Below are positions 61,385 through 64,000 of a DNA stretch of 64,000 nt, in pieces (positions within the stretch are counted from its first letter, which is position 1; each line of letters opens with the position of its first letter). Source of the stretch: Pyrinomonadaceae bacterium MAG19_C2-C3 (GTDB lineage Bacteria > Acidobacteriota > Blastocatellia > Pyrinomonadales > Pyrinomonadaceae). The DNA lies in the NCBI GenBank assembly GCA_024330265.1, contig JANDLT010000006.1, positions 1 to 64,000 on the forward strand, in the 5' to 3' direction. The position numbers and the translations under genes were made by a program. Below the pieces are notes generated by a model, which saw only the letters and a list, made by a program, of their open reading frames with translations, was not told the origin of the DNA and made no database searches.

Positions 61385-61933
61385 TCAATTTCCCGCCGAT
61401 GAAGTGTGGTCGTGCATGATGCGCCAACCTTGCGGGGTGCGAAGAAAAATCAAGGTGAAGCGACCCTTAGCAAACGGCGCGGCTTCGCCTGTGCGTGTTA
61501 GTTGCCAGCGTCCGAGTGCGGTGGCGTGATTTGTGTCGAGCGGTTTAATTTCCAAATCGGTGAAGGCGAGCGTCCCCATTTTCTCTTTCGTGTCGTAAGT
61601 GCGTTGATACCGTTCAAGCACCGTCGCCCAACCGCGCGTCACGGTATCGCCGGAAACAAACACGATGTCGGCGGAGCGATGATAGCCGTCCATGAAGCCT
61701 TCGATGTCGGCACGATTCCACGCGGCGACCTGTTTTTCCAATACGCCACGAATCGCGTTTTCAATCGTGGAACTTTGAAGCGGTGTGCGGATTGCGGTGT
61801 TTTGAGTCGGCATGTTCCGGGTTCGTGCGGGACGGCGGCGCGGTGATTGAGCGAAAGTTGTCGCGGTGAAAATCACGCATATCAACGGGATTAAGAACAT
61901 CATGACGCGCGATGGTGAAGATTGTTTTTGCAT
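61385..61933 (-). CDS. Exported NTF2-fold (DUF4440-like) protein
   Basis: 182 residues: signal peptide (MMFLIPLICVIFTATTFAQ), Arg/Pro/Thr-rich linker, then a DUF4440-type domain (LEKQVAAWNRADIEGFMDGY, GWRIMHDHTSS at the end). It resembles the domain encoded at 58269-59030, including the ending H-x-HTS. It lies 28 bp upstream of the caspase gene on the same strand and is probably cotranscribed with it. Confidence 0.85.
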   Translation of the reverse strand: MQKQSSPSRVMMFLIPLICVIFTATTFAQSPRRRPARTRNMPTQNTAIRTPLQSSTIENAIRGVLEKQVAAWNRADIEGFMDGYHRSADIVFVSGDTVTRGWATVLERYQRTYDTKEKMGTLAFTDLEIKPLDTNHATALGRWQLTRTGEAAPFAKGRFTLIFLRTPQGWRIMHDHTSSAGN

Positions 61934-61961
61934 GGAAGATTATCGCCTTTCAAGTTTGATT

Positions 61962-62696
61962 TTACGACGCGGCGCGCTCACTTAACCATGCGCGAAGGTC
62001 GTCGCGCATCGCGTCGGTGATGACGTGCGCGGCTTGCGGGTAGTGACGAACTTCGGCGTGCGGGGCGAAGCGGCGCAACCTTGTTTGATAATCGGCGGTG
62101 CGCGCAGGGCTGTAAATCTCGTCATCGTCGCCGCACAGGTGGAGCATCGCGGCGGCGGTTTTCTGATAAGCCCCGCTCGTTTCCAAATCACCGGGCAGCC
62201 CGCCGCAGATGCCTACGACGCCGCGCAAAACTTCCGTATGCGTGAGAGCAAAACGGTAGTTGAGGGCGACCGATTGCGAGAAGCCGACGAGAAAGACGCG
62301 CTTCCGGTCGGCGATGTTTTCACTGACAAGCGTGTCAATGATGCGAAGCAGAGTTTGATGATGAAGCGCGACGGATTCTTGCGGTTGAAAGTTTGTCAGC
62401 CAGCCGAAACCGAAACGCAGCGGCGCGCCCACCTCACGCGGTTCGCGTATATGTTGATGAATGCCTTGCACGGCGGCAATCGCAAAATCATCCGGCACAA
62501 ACCCTCTCGCTTCGCGCATCATCTGCCGCTTGCTTCCGCCGTAGCCGTGAAGCACGAGCGCGAGTGGCGGAGCGGCGTTTGATGTTCCATGCGGCGGAAG
62601 GTGAACGTCGTAGTAAAGATTCTGTTCGACGACAAGCCCGCGCTCAATCGGTGAATCGTTTGCCGTTAGGCTGTCTGCATTTGGCGTCAGGCTCAC
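61962..62696 (-). CDS. Carboxylesterase/phospholipase-type alpha/beta hydrolase
   Basis: 244 residues, no signal peptide. ALVLHGYGGSKRQM is the oxyanion region, Ser140 in LVGFSQSVALN the nucleophile (GFSQS), CGDDDEIYSP the Asp and QAAHVITDA the His. This is the YpfH/carboxylesterase 2 pattern, acting on short esters. GTG start overlapping the TPR gene stop by four bases (GTGA), so the two are translated together. Confidence 0.88.
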   Translation of the reverse strand: MSLTPNADSLTANDSPIERGLVVEQNLYYDVHLPPHGTSNAAPPLALVLHGYGGSKRQMMREARGFVPDDFAIAAVQGIHQHIREPREVGAPLRFGFGWLTNFQPQESVALHHQTLLRIIDTLVSENIADRKRVFLVGFSQSVALNYRFALTHTEVLRGVVGICGGLPGDLETSGAYQKTAAAMLHLCGDDDEIYSPARTADYQTRLRRFAPHAEVRHYPQAAHVITDAMRDDLRAWLSERAAS

Positions 62697-64000
62697 GGTG
62701 CAACCTCTGTGTCTTCGGGGATGAACTCAACGATGACGACTTCGCCTTTATATTTTTCTCTGCCCGGAGCATCGAATTTTTTGAACGTCACGAGAACGTG
62801 GTGCGAAAGTTTGCTTGTGTTGCATCCGATTTCGGCACTCATGTTGGCGATGTATGAAATGAACTGCACATCTTCGAGCGCGGCTTTGAAGAACTTGAGC
62901 GTCTCCGTTCCGACTTCAATGTGAAGCACGATTCCTTTCGGTAAACACTCGATGCGCGTTAATTGACCGCGCACCTGTTCGCCTTCGGTGCGTCGTTTAA
63001 TCATCGGGCGCGTGGACGGCGCGGCATCTTCATTTAACGCCGGACGTGCATCATCGGCGGTTTCTCCGTTCATCGTTGTAGAGTTTTTTTCATAAGCACC
63101 GCGTTCGGCTTCATATTGACGACGTTGTTCTTCGTACTGTTTGAAACTTGCTTCGGTGGTTTCGAGTTGTCGGTTGAAGGCTTGCATCTGTGCGAGCAGT
63201 TGCGGCTCACCGGCGGCGCGCATCGCGGCGGAGATGGTGTTGCGGGCTTCGGCAAACTTCCGTTGACGCATCTGTAATTGGGCGAGCGTGAAAGCGTAAT
63301 CGGCGCGACCGGGCGCAAGGCGGCGGGCGCGTGTGACGGCACGCACGCCTTCATCTAAATCGTCGCCCGCGATGAGGTGAACGAAGGCGAGCAGGCTGTG
63401 GCTTTCGGCGTAATCGGGGGCGAGTTCAATCGCGCGTTTGAGTTCCGCTTTCATCTTCGCAATCGTGTCGGGCGAATAACCTGAAACCAAGTTGTTGGCG
63501 TCCATCCCTGCGCGACTCAAAGCAAGGGCGTAATAATAGTGCGCGAGATAGTTACCGGAGTTGGCGGCAACTGCCTGTTCGAGTGACGCGCGGGCGCGGT
63601 CAAAGTCACGGGCGCGAACATAGACCATGCCGAGCGAAGCGTGTGCGGAAGCGAGTTTGCCGTCAAGGGCGAGCGCGTCTTTGAGATGCTTTTCGGCAAC
63701 GTCCGTGCGGTTGATGTGGAGCAGTAAATCGCCGAGATAAGCGAGGGCTTCGGCTTCCGAAAGCACGGAGCTTTGCATCTCTTCGTCACGCTTGAGTGAC
63801 TCTTCAAACTTGAATTGCTGCATGACGTATGAACTGCCGCGCACATATTTCTGCAACTGCTTTTCCATCGTCTTATAGTCGGTTTGGAAAGCATCGCGGA
63901 AACTATCGGCGACCGGACGACCGGCGGTCAGACCGCCGATGAACTTGCCGAGTTGCGGACGGCGCGCGGCGTTGTCGTCGAACATCAGATAGTGCATCAA
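62693..64000 (-). CDS. TPR-repeat protein, N-terminus cut by the window edge
   Basis: 435 residues visible; the frame is open at the right edge, so the start lies outside. Several TPR pairs are plain (ALAYLGDLLLHINRTDVAEK, ASAHASLGMVYVRARDFDRA, YAESHSLLAFVHLIAGDDLD), followed by a Gln/Glu-rich coiled stretch and a C-terminal beta-rich part of about 110 residues. The first visible residues (FIGGLTAGRPVADSFRDAFQ) resemble the end of a DUF1570-like peptidase region that often precedes TPRs. Coupled to the esterase gene. Confidence 0.82.
   Translation of the reverse strand: MMHYLMFDDNAARRPQLGKFIGGLTAGRPVADSFRDAFQTDYKTMEKQLQKYVRGSSYVMQQFKFEESLKRDEEMQSSVLSEAEALAYLGDLLLHINRTDVAEKHLKDALALDGKLASAHASLGMVYVRARDFDRARASLEQAVAANSGNYLAHYYYALALSRAGMDANNLVSGYSPDTIAKMKAELKRAIELAPDYAESHSLLAFVHLIAGDDLDEGVRAVTRARRLAPGRADYAFTLAQLQMRQRKFAEARNTISAAMRAAGEPQLLAQMQAFNRQLETTEASFKQYEEQRRQYEAERGAYEKNSTTMNGETADDARPALNEDAAPSTRPMIKRRTEGEQVRGQLTRIECLPKGIVLHIEVGTETLKFFKAALEDVQFISYIANMSAEIGCNTSKLSHHVLVTFKKFDAPGREKYKGEVVIVEFIPEDTEVAP

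Overview
The window is a 64 kb piece of a chromosome with about 55 genes, most of them on the minus strand, and one tRNA. The best guess for the organism is an Acidobacteriota, probably Blastocatellia-like. This is inferred from an Oar-type TonB-dependent receptor with an N-terminal carboxypeptidase-regulatory domain, a meso-DAP-type MurE, a NamZ/serine-hydrolase fusion, an MGH1-type glucosidase, a PA2169-type protein next to two ferritin-like proteins, and the many palindromic intergenic cassettes. No rRNA or ribosomal protein is present to prove it.

Layout. 0-5 kb: a palindromic repeat cassette, a small disordered protein, an MGH1/GH63-like glucosidase and a zinc glucose dehydrogenase. 5-12.3 kb: a stress/defence-like block with a kinase, a PP2C phosphatase and a vWA protein (TerY-P-type triad), a MazF-type toxin pair, a HEPN-like/CBS protein, an MFS exporter and a PIN toxin with a lysine-rich partner. 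12.3-16.2 kb: an AlkZ-related protein, a class A-like serine hydrolase and an AAA ATPase. 16.2-30.9 kb: amino-sugar and peptidoglycan recovery (NagA, TonB-dependent receptor, NamZ fused to a serine hydrolase, NagZ, sodium/solute symporter, MurQ, BadF-type sugar kinase, LysR regulator). 31-36 kb: MurE, a UMF1-type MFS protein and a plus-strand DsbB/DsbA pair.

35.9-42 kb holds the most striking feature. Two neighbouring, unrelated genes are each interrupted in frame by an intein placed in the active site: a nucleotide-sugar dehydrogenase (intein of 486 residues before the catalytic Cys) and a family A DNA polymerase with a proofreading domain (intein of 421 residues inside motif A). Both inteins carry LAGLIDADG-like endonuclease motifs.

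42-56 kb: TonB-like protein, MFS, QueF, ferritin-like pair, PA2169-type protein, rhomboid protease, dicarboxylate symporter, NAD kinase, cysteine-cluster protein, TlyA, a disordered membrane protein, Dxs and a Tat-exported phosphoesterase. 56-64 kb: tRNA-Ser(GCU), GltX, and a caspase-like protease flanked by two related NTF2-fold secreted proteins, an esterase and a TPR protein cut by the window edge.

Between genes the window carries two unusual repeat classes. One is long nested palindromic cassettes (near 0.1, 7.7, 24, 27.8, 31 and 34.6 kb). The other is a set of hairpins whose arms are degenerate 7-bp tandem repeats, with a different heptamer at each site (32.7, 38.9, 48.1, 49.6, 52.2, 53.3, 55.4 and 56.6 kb). 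These usually sit directly against a stop codon.
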